Below, piece by piece: positions 16,540 to 24,716 of a stretch of 64,000 nt of DNA (its first letter is position 1; each line of letters opens with the position of its first letter). Source of the DNA: Pseudomonadota bacterium (GTDB taxonomy: Bacteria; Pseudomonadota; Alphaproteobacteria; Rhizobiales; Xanthobacteraceae). Made by a program: the position numbers and the translations under genes. The stretch is taken from positions 1 through 64,000 of the forward strand of contig JAEXYA010000039.1 in assembly GCA_023451825.1 (NCBI GenBank), given 5' to 3'. The notes below the pieces were generated by a model, which was given only the letters and a program-made list of their open reading frames with translations, was not told where the DNA came from and did not search any database.

Positions 16540-17610
16540 ATGAGCGATACCCCCAATCTCCGGTTGCCCTATATCGATGGCGGGCAGGCGCAGAAGCATG
16601 TCACGCATAACGAGGCACTGCGCATGCTCGATGCCGCGATCCAGATCGCGGTGCGCGACAGGACGCGGACGGTGCCGCCGGCGTCGCCGATCGAAGGTCA
16701 ACGGCATGTGGTGCCGGTCGGTGCTGGCGGCGCGTGGAGCGGGCATGCGCAGTCGATCGCCACGTGGCAGGATGGCGCCTGGGCCTTCCTTGAACCGAAC
16801 GCCGGATGGTGCATCTGGTCGATCGCCGATGACATGATGCTGGTGTTCGATGGAGCCGCATGGCGCGATCTGCGCAACCTCACGCTCGATAACACGCCGC
16901 GTCTCGGTATCAACACGGCTGCCGATGCAAGCAATCGGCTGAGCGTCAAATCCGACGCGTTGCTGCTGTCGCATGACGATGTCACGCCCGGCAGTGGCGA
17001 CGTGCGCATGGTGCTGAACAAGGCGTTGGCTGCGAAGGATGCCGGCCTCGTCTTCCAGACCGGGTTCTCGACACGGGCCTTGCTTGGGCTGCTTGGCGAC
17101 GACCATCTGGCCATCAAGGTATCGACCGATGGCGCCGTCTTTCGCCCGGCGCTGGTGATTGATCGCAGCAGCGGGCAGGCCAGTCTCTCGCAGTCGCCGA
17201 AATTTTCCGCCTATATGAATTTCGACAAATACTGTGCGGCGAATACCCCGACCAAGGTCCAGTTCAACAACGGACGGCATAACGATTTCGACGTCTTCGA
17301 TGCGGCGAATAGTCAATTCGTGGCACCGGCCGCGGGCTACTACGCCGTCGGCTATCGCGTGCTGTTCAAGGCCAATGCGGCGCTGCCGGCCTCGATGCTC
17401 GCTACGTTGTACAAGAATGGCAGCGAACTCATCGACGACGCGCGGATGCAGACATCGTCGGTGCTGGTGAGCAACAGGACGTCGCTGAGCGCACATACCG
17501 TGCTCAAGCTCGCTGCCGGCGACACGATCGCCGTCTGGGCGGTGATGGAAACCAATGACGGCTACATCGCCGCGGCGCAGAACAGTTTTTACGGGCACCG
17601 AATTCCCTGA
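16540..17610 (+). CDS. DUF2793 protein with C1q-like C-terminal domain (tail fibre)
   Basis: 356-aa protein. The N-terminal DUF2793 domain (residues about 1-115) shows LRLPYIDGGQAQKHVTHNEALRMLDA and GWCIWSIADDMMLVFDGAAW. The middle has LNKALAAKDAGLVFQTGFSTRALLG as in phage structural proteins. Residues about 225-356 look like a C1q/TNF-type jelly roll: KVQFNNGRHNDFDVFDAA, APAAGYYAVGYRVLFK, and a closing FYGHRI. Such heads on phage fibres bind cell-surface glycans. Placed after the megatron, it is the likely receptor-binding protein. ATG 16540 follows GGGGAGACAATGG. Confidence 0.8.
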   Translation: MSDTPNLRLPYIDGGQAQKHVTHNEALRMLDAAIQIAVRDRTRTVPPASPIEGQRHVVPVGAGGAWSGHAQSIATWQDGAWAFLEPNAGWCIWSIADDMMLVFDGAAWRDLRNLTLDNTPRLGINTAADASNRLSVKSDALLLSHDDVTPGSGDVRMVLNKALAAKDAGLVFQTGFSTRALLGLLGDDHLAIKVSTDGAVFRPALVIDRSSGQASLSQSPKFSAYMNFDKYCAANTPTKVQFNNGRHNDFDVFDAANSQFVAPAAGYYAVGYRVLFKANAALPASMLATLYKNGSELIDDARMQTSSVLVSNRTSLSAHTVLKLAAGDTIAVWAVMETNDGYIAAAQNSFYGHRIP

Positions 17611-17618
17611 CGCACAGT

Positions 17619-17702
17619 TGTAGGGTGGGCAAAGGAGCGTAGCGACGTGCCCACCATCTGGTGCCTCGCTCGTGGTGGGCACGCTTCGCTTTGCCCACCC
17701 TC
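17619..17702. repeat. Palindromic repeat, GTAGGGTGGGCAAAG family (copy 1)
   Basis: GTAGGGTGGGCAAAG pairs with CTTTGCCCACCCT at the far end, and GTGCCCACCA with TGGTGGGCAC inside, giving a long nested hairpin. A second copy is at 45483-45578. Common type of intergenic element in Bradyrhizobium relatives. Confidence 0.8.
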
Positions 17703-17736
17703 CAGGTTGGGCTGATCCAGACCGTTGGAGAACATC

Positions 17737-18480
17737 ATGCAACTCGATGAAGCCACCTTGCGGCGCCTGTGGCCGCGGGGCGATCAACGCGTGCCCGCTC
17801 TTGTTGCGGGCATCGCGCGGTCCTCGCAAGCCGTGTTCGCGCGTCACGGCGTCACCACGCCCGATCTCGTCGCCCATGTGATGGCGCAGATCAGCCACGA
17901 ATGCGGGGCGGGGCGCGATGTGGTCGAGAACATGAACTACACCGCCAGCCGCATGATGCAGGTGTGGCCGTCGCGATTTCTGACGCTGGCGAGCGCGCAG
18001 CCCTATGCCGGCAATCCGCGGGCGCTGGCGAACAAGGTCTATAATGGCCGGATGGGCAATCGCACCGGCTCGGATGACGGCTGGAATTTTCGCGGCCGCG
18101 GCGGCGCGCAGACCACGGGACGCGAGGGATATCAGCGCGTGAAGACGGCGACCGGGCTCGATGTCATCGCACATCCGGAATTGCTGATCGATCCCGCGCA
18201 TTTCCTCAATTGCGCCGTATCAGACTTCATCAATTGCGGCTGCCTGCCTTACGCAAAAGCGGATGATGTGGTCGGCGTCACGCGGCGGCTGAATGGCGGC
18301 ACGATCGGCCTTGCCGAACGCAAGGTTTGGCTCGGCAAGTGGAAGGCGGTGCTGCGGGATGCGCCGGTCTCCGCGCCGGCGATCGCATCGCCGCCGCTCG
18401 CGCCTGAGCCGCCGCAAGCGCATCCTTCCGCCGTCTCATCGATCATTGCCGCGGTGATCGCGGCCTTCCGGAGGGCTTGA
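17737..18480 (+). CDS. GH19 chitinase-like endolysin
   Basis: 247-aa lysozyme-type enzyme of glycoside hydrolase family 19. Signature: VMAQISHECGAGRDVVENMNY (catalytic Glu in SHE, about residue 54), YNGRMGNRTGSDDGWNFRGRG and QTTGREGYQRV, then FINCGCLPYAKADDVVGVTRRLNGG. A Pro-rich linker and a hydrophobic C-terminal helix (SSIIAAVIAAF) end the protein and might attach it to the membrane. It would lyse the producer cell to release particles. ATG 17737 follows TTGGAGAAC; the holin gene begins three bases after its stop. Confidence 0.88.
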   Translation: MQLDEATLRRLWPRGDQRVPALVAGIARSSQAVFARHGVTTPDLVAHVMAQISHECGAGRDVVENMNYTASRMMQVWPSRFLTLASAQPYAGNPRALANKVYNGRMGNRTGSDDGWNFRGRGGAQTTGREGYQRVKTATGLDVIAHPELLIDPAHFLNCAVSDFINCGCLPYAKADDVVGVTRRLNGGTIGLAERKVWLGKWKAVLRDAPVSAPAIASPPLAPEPPQAHPSAVSSIIAAVIAAFRRA

Positions 18481-18482
18481 TC

Positions 18483-19055
18483 ATGGAATGGGGCGATCTT
18501 GCAAAGCAGGTCATTTCGCTGGGCGCGCCGATGTTGGGTACGGCGCTGGGCGGGCCGCTCGGCGGCATCGCCGGGGAGATCCTGGCCAAGACGATCGGTG
18601 CGGCTACGGCGACGCCGGCAGGTGTACAGGCGGCATTGCCTGTGGCGGATCCGAACAAGCTCGCCGAAGCCGAGGCGAGCTGGGCGGAGATGATGCGCGC
18701 CGAGGCGGAAACGCAGCGCGCTGCGATGGCCGAGACCCAGGCGACGATCCGCGCCGAACTCGCCGGCGAGGATGCCTTGCAGCGCTGGTGGCGGCCCGTT
18801 TACGCGCTGGAATTGACGGTCGAGTGCGCCGCGCTCTGGGCTGTGCTGATGCACGAATTCTGGACCGGCGATCTCCAGACCGTCAATGCGCTGGTCAATG
18901 CCACGGCGCTGCTGGTGGCCTATTGGGGGTTCCGGTTCGGCGTGCTAGGCGTCTATATCAGCGGCCGCACCCGCGAAAAGGTCAGCGCCGTCACCGGGCA
19001 GGATGCGCCAGGGATGATCGAGAAGCTGGTGAAAGCGGTCGTGAAGAAAAAGTAA
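18483..19055 (+). CDS. Holin of the 3TM family
   Basis: 190-aa protein with an amphipathic Gly/Ala-rich N-terminus (LGAPMLGTALGGPLGGIAGEILAK), an Ala/Glu coiled helix, and two C-terminal membrane segments (YALELTVECAALWAVLMHEF and VNALVNATALLVAYWGFRF) followed by VLGVYISGRTREK and a Lys-rich tail. This is the phage 3TM-holin pattern. It would open the inner membrane to the GH19 enzyme. It is the last gene of the GTA cluster. Confidence 0.85.
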   Translation: MEWGDLAKQVISLGAPMLGTALGGPLGGIAGEILAKTIGAATATPAGVQAALPVADPNKLAEAEASWAEMMRAEAETQRAAMAETQATIRAELAGEDALQRWWRPVYALELTVECAALWAVLMHEFWTGDLQTVNALVNATALLVAYWGFRFGVLGVYISGRTREKVSAVTGQDAPGMIEKLVKAVVKKK

Positions 19056-19133
19056 TATCCGGCAGTGCCGGCATTCATTTGGCGTTCACCCGCCGGGGGC
19101 TCCACTCGGGCGTGTGAATGTGGAGAACGGAAC

Positions 19134-19805
19134 GTGCGCCTGCTCGTCGTCGAAGATGATCCCGATCTGAATCGTCAGCTCACCACGGCGCTGACCGATG
19201 CCGGTTATGTCGTCGATCGCGCGTTCGATGGCGAGGAGGGGCACTTCCTCGGCGACAGCGAGCCTTACGACGCTGTGGTGCTGGATATCGGCCTGCCGAA
19301 AATGGACGGCATCTCGGTGCTGGAAGCCTGGCGCCGCAACCATCGCGTAATGCCGGTGCTGATCCTGACGGCGCGCGATCGCTGGAGCGACAAGGTGCAG
19401 GGCTTTGATGCCGGCGCCGATGACTATGTGGCGAAGCCGTTTCATCTCGAAGAGGTCCTGGCACGGATTCGTGCGCTGCTGCGACGCTCGACTGGGCATG
19501 CGCAGTCGGAGCTGAGCTGCGGCCCGGTGGTGCTGGATACCCGCACCGGGCGCGTCAGCGTCTCCGGCAATCCGATCAAGATGACGTCGCACGAGTATCG
19601 ACTGTTGTCCTATCTGATGCATCACACAGGCCGCGTGATTTCGCGCACCGAGCTGGTGGAGCATCTCTACGACCAGGACTTCGATCGCGACTCGAACACG
19701 ATCGAGGTGTTTGTCGGCCGCATCCGCAAGAAGCTCGGCGTCGATATCATCCAGACCGTGCGCGGTCTCGGCTATCTCCTGACGCCGCCGCAGGCGGGGG
19801 CGTGA
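19134..19805 (+). CDS. OmpR/PhoP-family response regulator (FeuP-like)
   Basis: 223-aa regulator. Receiver domain: acidic pocket EDD near residues 7-9, phospho-acceptor Asp in VVLDIGLPKMDG (about 51), Thr in LILTARD, Lys in VAKPFHL. The C-terminal winged helix shows KMTSHEYRLLSYLMHHTGRVIS and VEVFVGRIRKKL-like sequence ending RGLGYLL. The start is GTG 19134 after GGAGAACGGAAC. It is followed by its histidine kinase. In rhizobia the FeuP/FeuQ pair lies near the cycH cluster and controls envelope functions such as glucan export; that role is by analogy. Confidence 0.85.
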   Translation: MRLLVVEDDPDLNRQLTTALTDAGYVVDRAFDGEEGHFLGDSEPYDAVVLDIGLPKMDGISVLEAWRRNHRVMPVLILTARDRWSDKVQGFDAGADDYVAKPFHLEEVLARIRALLRRSTGHAQSELSCGPVVLDTRTGRVSVSGNPIKMTSHEYRLLSYLMHHTGRVISRTELVEHLYDQDFDRDSNTIEVFVGRIRKKLGVDIIQTVRGLGYLLTPPQAGA

Positions 19806-19837
19806 TGGCGGCTTCTAAACACGCGCGCGAAGCTCGA

Positions 19838-19974
19838 CCCTCATGGTGAGGAGGCGCGCAGCGCCGTCTCGAACCATGAGATGGCTTGGCTCGGAGCTTC
19901 TTCGCCATCCCTTGCGAATGGCTTCGCCATTCGCTGGGAGACGCGCGCAAGGGCGCGCTCCTCAGGATGAGGGG
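19838..19974. repeat. Intergenic repeat, CATGGTGAGGAG family (copy 2)
   Basis: Same element as at 9508-9624: CCCTCATGGTGAGGAG at the start, GTCTCGAACCATGAG in the middle, GCTCCTCAGGATGAGGGG at the end, with an extra inner hairpin GCGAATGGCTTCGCCATTCGC. It splits the response regulator from its kinase gene and may reduce kinase expression. Confidence 0.78.
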
Positions 19975-20009
19975 AGCGGCTGGGCTGCTCCGTGCCGGCG
20001 GAGCGTCGC

Positions 20010-21401
20010 ATGACCCGCACCAATTCGCTCGCCACCCGCCTGTTTCTCACGGCAACAGCCTGGGTGGTGGTGATCCTCGTCCTCACCGGCATCATCCTGT
20101 CCTCGGTCTATCGCGGCGCCACCGAGCGCGCCTTCGATCGCCGGCTCAATCTCTATCTCCGCACGCTGGTCGCCGAAGTGGCGTCGCCGTCCGATCCCGC
20201 CGATCCGCAGGCCATGCCGTCGCTGGGCGAGCCGCTGTTCGAACTGCCGCTGTCCGGCTGGTACTGGGAAATCGCGCCGACCGAAGGCGAGAAGACCGAG
20301 ATCCGCGCTTCGCGCTCGCTGTGGGACAAGAAACTGCCGAAGCTCGAGGATCAGGGCGCCGAGCTCACCGCCTCGGGCGTGCGGCTCGGCTATGTCGATG
20401 GGCCGGAAGGCCAGCATCTGCGCATGGTTGAGCGGCCCGTCGATCTCGGCGCCGACGGCAAATTCCGTATCAGCGTGGCCGGCGATGCGACGGAAATCTC
20501 CGAGGAAACCCGCGCCTTCGACTACTATCTCGGTAGCACTTTTGCGGCGCTATCGATCGTGCTGGCGTTGACCACGCTGTTCCAGGTGCGCTTCGGCCTC
20601 GCGCCACTCAAGCGTCTCTCCGAAGCCATTTCCGATATCCGCTCCGGCCGTGCCGAGCGGTTGGAAGGAACTTACCCCGTCGAGGTCGCGCCGCTGGCGC
20701 GCGAGATGAATGCACTGCTCGATGCCAACCGCGCCATTGTCGAGCGCGCGCGCACCCATGTCGGCAATCTCGCCCATGCCATCAAGACGCCGCTGTCTGT
20801 GATCGTCAACGAGGCCGGCGTCGCGCGGGCCAATGGCAATGCCGACGATCCGCTCGCCGCAAAAGTGCTGGAGCAGGCCGATGTGATGCGCGACCAGCTC
20901 ACCCATCATCTCGAACGCGCCCGCATCGCGGCGCGGGTCACCATCATCGGCACCGTCACCGACGTGACGCCGACGCTTGAAGCGCTGTGCCGGACCATGG
21001 AGAAAATCCATCGCGGCTGCGATATCGATCTGAGATCGGACAGCGTCGCCAAATTCCGCGGCGAGAAGCAGGACCTCGAGGAGATGGTCGGCAATCTCGT
21101 CGATAATGCCTGCAAATGGGCCGACCACCACGTCACCATTGCCGTCGAGGTGGAGCGGGCAGGCGCGGGCGATCCCTCGCCAAAACTGCGCATCGTGGTG
21201 GATGACGACGGCCGCGGACTGTCCGATGACGAACGCGCCCGGGTCGCCCGCCGCGGCCAGCGGCTGGACGAGACCAAGCCGGGCTCGGGCCTCGGCCTGT
21301 CCATCGTGGTCGATCTCGCCGCCCTCTATGGCGGTAGCCTGACCCTGGGCAAGGCCCCGATCGGTGGCCTGCGGGCGGAGCTGGTATTGCCGGGGGGCTG
21401 A
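20010..21401 (+). CDS. Sensor histidine kinase (PhoQ/FeuQ-like)
   Basis: 463-aa inner-membrane kinase: membrane helix at about 10-30 (LFLTATAWVVVILVLTGIIL), a periplasmic sensor domain with SGWYWEIAPTEGEK, a second helix at about 175-195, a HAMP-like stretch, the phospho-acceptor His in HVGNLAHAIKTPLSV, N box DLVDNACKWA-like (VGNLVDNACKWA), G1 VVDDDGRGLSDDE and G2 GSGLGLSIV. Partner of the regulator at 19134. ATG 20010 is directly followed by the family-like TRTNSLATRLFLTA. Confidence 0.87.
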   Translation: MTRTNSLATRLFLTATAWVVVILVLTGIILSSVYRGATERAFDRRLNLYLRTLVAEVASPSDPADPQAMPSLGEPLFELPLSGWYWEIAPTEGEKTEIRASRSLWDKKLPKLEDQGAELTASGVRLGYVDGPEGQHLRMVERPVDLGADGKFRISVAGDATEISEETRAFDYYLGSTFAALSIVLALTTLFQVRFGLAPLKRLSEAISDIRSGRAERLEGTYPVEVAPLAREMNALLDANRAIVERARTHVGNLAHAIKTPLSVIVNEAGVARANGNADDPLAAKVLEQADVMRDQLTHHLERARIAARVTIIGTVTDVTPTLEALCRTMEKIHRGCDIDLRSDSVAKFRGEKQDLEEMVGNLVDNACKWADHHVTIAVEVERAGAGDPSPKLRIVVDDDGRGLSDDERARVARRGQRLDETKPGSGLGLSIVVDLAALYGGSLTLGKAPIGGLRAELVLPGG

Positions 21402-21554
21402 GCTAGATCGTTTGAATCAAGAGCAAAAGTAACGCCGCTTCGGACGCTGTCGAACCTTAGTCGGGGCTGAACTTCCCTTAGTGGTGCGCTCGCCTTAGGG
21501 TTGCGCGGTGCGGGAGTCTGTCTTAAGTTCCTTCAAAAGTATGGGGAGCAGTTG

Positions 21555-21890
21555 GTGGCGGGAACGACCAACACCCCATCGGGGGTGCAGATTGATGTTT
21601 CCGGCAAGAAGCTCACAGCATCGCATGATACCGTTACTGCGGCACTCGGTACTGCGGAACGAATCTGGTCGCGAACGCTTGATTGGCTTGACGATAATCC
21701 GCTTCAATTCGCGCTTTTGGTGGTGTTAGCCATGTTTGCGATCGTTCAGGCCCGAAAGGGTCGAACCGACCGCATCGCCATGAAGACAGAGTACGATATG
21801 CGCCGTGATGAATTGCGGAGCCAGCAGCAGCCGCCGCTGCCCTTACCTCCGCCAGAGGACGCGCCGCGCCCGAGGGAGATCACCAAATGA
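21555..21890 (+). CDS. Hypothetical membrane protein (about 111 aa)
   Basis: Unknown protein with one membrane helix (LQFALLVVLAMFAIVQA) followed by a basic stretch and a Pro-rich tail (QQPPLPLPPPEDAPRP). I chose GTG 21555 since GGGGAG ends six bases upstream; the frame is open from 21501 and TTG 21552 is also possible. It ends in a four-base overlap with the next gene. The pair is less GC-rich than its neighbours and has no family I recognise. Confidence 0.55.
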   Translation: MAGTTNTPSGVQIDVSGKKLTASHDTVTAALGTAERIWSRTLDWLDDNPLQFALLVVLAMFAIVQARKGRTDRIAMKTEYDMRRDELRSQQQPPLPLPPPEDAPRPREITK

Positions 21891-22453
21891 TCGATAGTCC
21901 CTATTTGCCGATAAGCGTTGGTCTAGGCGTTGCTTTCTGGATGTTTGCAGATAGGCGATTGAAAAGAGCAGCTCAGCCGCTCCGACTCAGACTGGCGGAA
22001 AAAGGCGAGGCCTTTCTTGCGAGGCCGGACATCCCACCTCACGCCCGAACACATGTTCGGTTTCTATTGGATCGCGCGTTCGGGATGCGCGGGTCTCTGC
22101 TCTTCGCCGTCGTGTCGATACCCGTGATTGCGATGCTATTTGTCTTCCGGCAAAGGTATCTTCGTCGATCCGTTGAAAAGATACGTATTTCAGATCCTGC
22201 ATCCAAGGCGGAGTTCTTTGAGATTTGCCGACTGCACGACCGCATAACCCTCACAAATCATTACATTCTCTTGCCAATAGTTGAGCTTGAGCTGGTCGCG
22301 TTCATGCCCTTAGCAATCGTTTTACGAGGTATATTGCGGGGAGTTGTTCCCGAAACGGGAGGTCGCGAGTCCGTAATAACGTTCATTGAGGACAAGCGAA
22401 TTCACGGCATTCATCCGTTTAACCAGTCGCACGCCGCTGCCAATAGCCCGTAA
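21887..22453 (+). CDS. Hypothetical membrane protein (188 aa)
   Basis: 188-aa protein with hydrophobic segments near residues 4-22 (LPISVGLGVAFWMFA), 63-85 (GSLLFAVVSIPVIAMLFVF) and 123-150 (ILLPIVELELVAFMPLAIVL). Translationally coupled to the protein before it (ATGA). Function unknown; the two together could form a small membrane complex. They are absent from the backbone order I know between this kinase and cycH, and the base composition is lower in GC, so they look acquired. Confidence 0.6.
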   Translation: MIDSPYLPISVGLGVAFWMFADRRLKRAAQPLRLRLAEKGEAFLARPDIPPHARTHVRFLLDRAFGMRGSLLFAVVSIPVIAMLFVFRQRYLRRSVEKIRISDPASKAEFFEICRLHDRITLTNHYILLPIVELELVAFMPLAIVLRGILRGVVPETGGRESVITFIEDKRIHGIHPFNQSHAAANSP

Positions 22454-22674
22454 AGTCCACCGACTTTCCACACTTCATCACCAGCGCTGCGGCGCGGGAC
22501 ACCGTTCGTTGCGCGTTCGCCGACGGATTTCGTCCTAACAACGCAGGCCCGACGTGTGGCGGAATCGAGCCATTTTAGGATCATGCGTATGCGCCCTGAT
22601 CCCGCCCGAATTATCTCGTTCGTAACCACTTTGGCGTTTGCTGATCGCCAGTATTGCGTGCGAGGTTCCGGTCC

Positions 22675-23148
22675 ATGGTCAAGTTCAACATGCTCGCTGT
22701 TGCCGCAGTCGCGCTGGCGCTGGGTGGATGTGACATGACCACTTCGGACGGCAGCATGAGCCTTGGCACCGATACCATTGCGCGCGCTTATGCCAGCACC
22801 AAGTCGGCCGTTGGCCTGTCCGAGGAGAGTGCCGCAGCAGCCGTCACCAACGCGGCCTTCAGCGGCATGATCGGCACCAGGATCGGCGCCCAGCTCAGTG
22901 ACGAGGATCGCCGGCTGGCCTATGAGGCCCAACTCACCGCGCTCGACCGCGGCGCGCCCGGTGCCCCGGTGCCGTGGCGTAACGACGAGAGTGGACGCTA
23001 CGGCAATATCGTTGCCGGTCCCGTCTACAGCCAGAAGGGCCTGCAATGCCGCGGCTTTTCCCACACGATCACGGTGAATGGCGATATCAAGTCGGCCCGT
23101 GGCACCGCCTGCAAGAGCCCCGAAGGGGCATGGGCCGCCGCCGCTTGA
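22675..23148 (+). CDS. Lipoprotein, RT0821/Lpp0805-type surface protein
   Basis: 157-aa protein with a lipobox (LALGGC, about residue 18), so it is lipidated and likely sits on the outer membrane. The Gly/Ala region FSGMIGTRIGAQLSDEDRR resembles the 17-kDa surface antigen glycine-zipper type, and the C-terminal part (VPWRNDESGRYGNIVAG... GLQCRGFSHTITVNG) matches the RT0821/Lpp0805 family. Start ATG 22675; the frame is open upstream to 22654. Confidence 0.8.
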   Translation: MVKFNMLAVAAVALALGGCDMTTSDGSMSLGTDTIARAYASTKSAVGLSEESAAAAVTNAAFSGMIGTRIGAQLSDEDRRLAYEAQLTALDRGAPGAPVPWRNDESGRYGNIVAGPVYSQKGLQCRGFSHTITVNGDIKSARGTACKSPEGAWAAAA

Positions 23149-23246
23149 GTTACATCCTCAACGGGTTTTTAACGACAAGCCTGCTACAAAATCCGGTGGC
23201 CGCTTTCGGTCTTGAACCCGCCGGCGAGTGCTGATTTCTGGGCCTT

Positions 23247-24626
23247 ATGAACAAGACCTCCATCGATCGTCTCCGGGACTATCTCGCGCAACTGCCGTCG
23301 CAGTCGCAGATGCTCCTGCTGCGCGAATATGAGCGTGCGATCGAGCGCGGCGAGGACGTCAAAGTCGCGCAATTCGTGCTCGATATCCTGCGCGGCGTCA
23401 TGCGCGGGCACGAGGACGCGGTGCGGCCGCGGGTCGAGGATCCCACCCGCCTGCTGTTCAGGTCGCTGGACCCGTTCCTGGTGGATGGCGTGCAGGCCGT
23501 GCGGCCGGGACAGATCCGCCGACCGTCGCTGCTGCCGGTCTGGCAGTGGCTGGAGCGCGACGCCGCCGATGCCGTGCGCGAGTTCGAAACCGCGATCGCG
23601 GACGCTTCCGACAATGCCGCCGCTATCGAACGCGCGGTGAAAAAGCTTCAGCAAACGGCGGCCGGCGCCATTGCGCATGTTCTGTCGGGCGGCGACGGCG
23701 GCCGTGCCGCGCGCATCGGGCCGACCCATGCGGTCGAGGATCTGCCTGCCATCGGTGCGGCGCTCAAGGCGCGTGAACAGCTCGATGCGTTTGCCGGCAA
23801 ACTCCCCACCGTCTTGCGCAGCTTCGGCGAGGCCCAGATCTCATCCGTCAACAATGCGCTGAATACGCCGGCGCTGACCGCACCCCAGGTGCTGCCTTTC
23901 GCGCTGTCCTTGATCATGCTGCGGCTGGCGGCACCCTGGCAGATCATCCGTCTGGCTGTGAAGATCGCAGCTTCCGACGACGAACTCCGTGTTGCTGCGA
24001 CGCCCTATGGCGTGGCGGTCACGATGGCGCTGGCCGATCTCAACAATGTCGCCGCCAATCTGCGGGTTGACATCCGCCGCGGCCGGCTCGACAGCGCGCC
24101 GGAGCTGCTCAAGATCGCCCATGACGGCGTGCGCGGCCTGCGTACCGAGCTCGACATGCGCAATGACTCGGCTTGGGGTCGCCAGATGGCGGCGATCCGG
24201 GTGGAGATCTCTTCGACGCTGCAATCGGAAATCGAGAGCGTGCCCGGCCGCGTGCGCCGCCTGCTGCGGCAGCGTCCAGATAAGGAAATCGCACCGACTG
24301 CCACCATCGATCCGTCGGAGGTCGAGGAGGTCGTCGCGATGATCGGCTTCGTCGCGGTGTGCCGCACTTATGCGAGCGAACTGGCGATCAACGAAGTGAC
24401 GCTGCGGACTTATTCGGACCTGCAGCAATATGTGGAGAAATCCACCGAAGCGCTGGTGCAGTCGCTGCGCGCCGGCGATGCGCGCGTGCGCAATTATCGG
24501 CAGATGCAGGCGAAGACGGCCATCCGCTTCTGCCATGTGCTGTTCGGCCAGGAATACGCTGCCCTCATGACCCGCGCCGCCGAGCAAGCGCTGGTGGTGG
24601 TCGACAAGCCGAAGAAGGCCGGCTGA
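23247..24626 (+). CDS. Conserved hypothetical protein (459 aa), mainly helical
   Basis: 459-aa protein without signal peptide. It starts MNKTSIDRLRDYLAQLPSQSQMLLLREYERA and is largely alpha-helical, with one hydrophobic helix (LPFALSLIMLRLAAPWQIIRL, about residues 215-235) and a C-terminal helix bundle (VRNYRQMQAKTAIRFCHVLFGQEY). I recognise no catalytic motif and no family. It seems conserved in the Bradyrhizobium group next to the lipoprotein and cycH region, but that is from memory. It may be a cytoplasmic or peripheral membrane scaffold. Confidence 0.65.
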   Translation: MNKTSIDRLRDYLAQLPSQSQMLLLREYERAIERGEDVKVAQFVLDILRGVMRGHEDAVRPRVEDPTRLLFRSLDPFLVDGVQAVRPGQIRRPSLLPVWQWLERDAADAVREFETAIADASDNAAAIERAVKKLQQTAAGAIAHVLSGGDGGRAARIGPTHAVEDLPAIGAALKAREQLDAFAGKLPTVLRSFGEAQISSVNNALNTPALTAPQVLPFALSLIMLRLAAPWQIIRLAVKIAASDDELRVAATPYGVAVTMALADLNNVAANLRVDIRRGRLDSAPELLKIAHDGVRGLRTELDMRNDSAWGRQMAAIRVEISSTLQSEIESVPGRVRRLLRQRPDKEIAPTATIDPSEVEEVVAMIGFVAVCRTYASELAINEVTLRTYSDLQQYVEKSTEALVQSLRAGDARVRNYRQMQAKTAIRFCHVLFGQEYAALMTRAAEQALVVVDKPKKAG

Positions 24627-24716
24627 GACCTCGGCAGGCGCTCTTGTGCTGACGTTCCACACGCTGGCTTCCACCACGGCGCCGCCGGCGGCGGATATCA
24701 CCAGGGTGAGCAGGCG

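Noticed and set aside
15823..18201. 792-aa open frame on the minus strand
   Set aside because: Antisense to megatron C-terminus, the DUF2793 fibre and the endolysin; no domain recognisable.
1..19055. Complete integrated prophage
   Set aside because: No integrase, repressor, replication gene or att repeats seen; gene order and families match GTA clusters.
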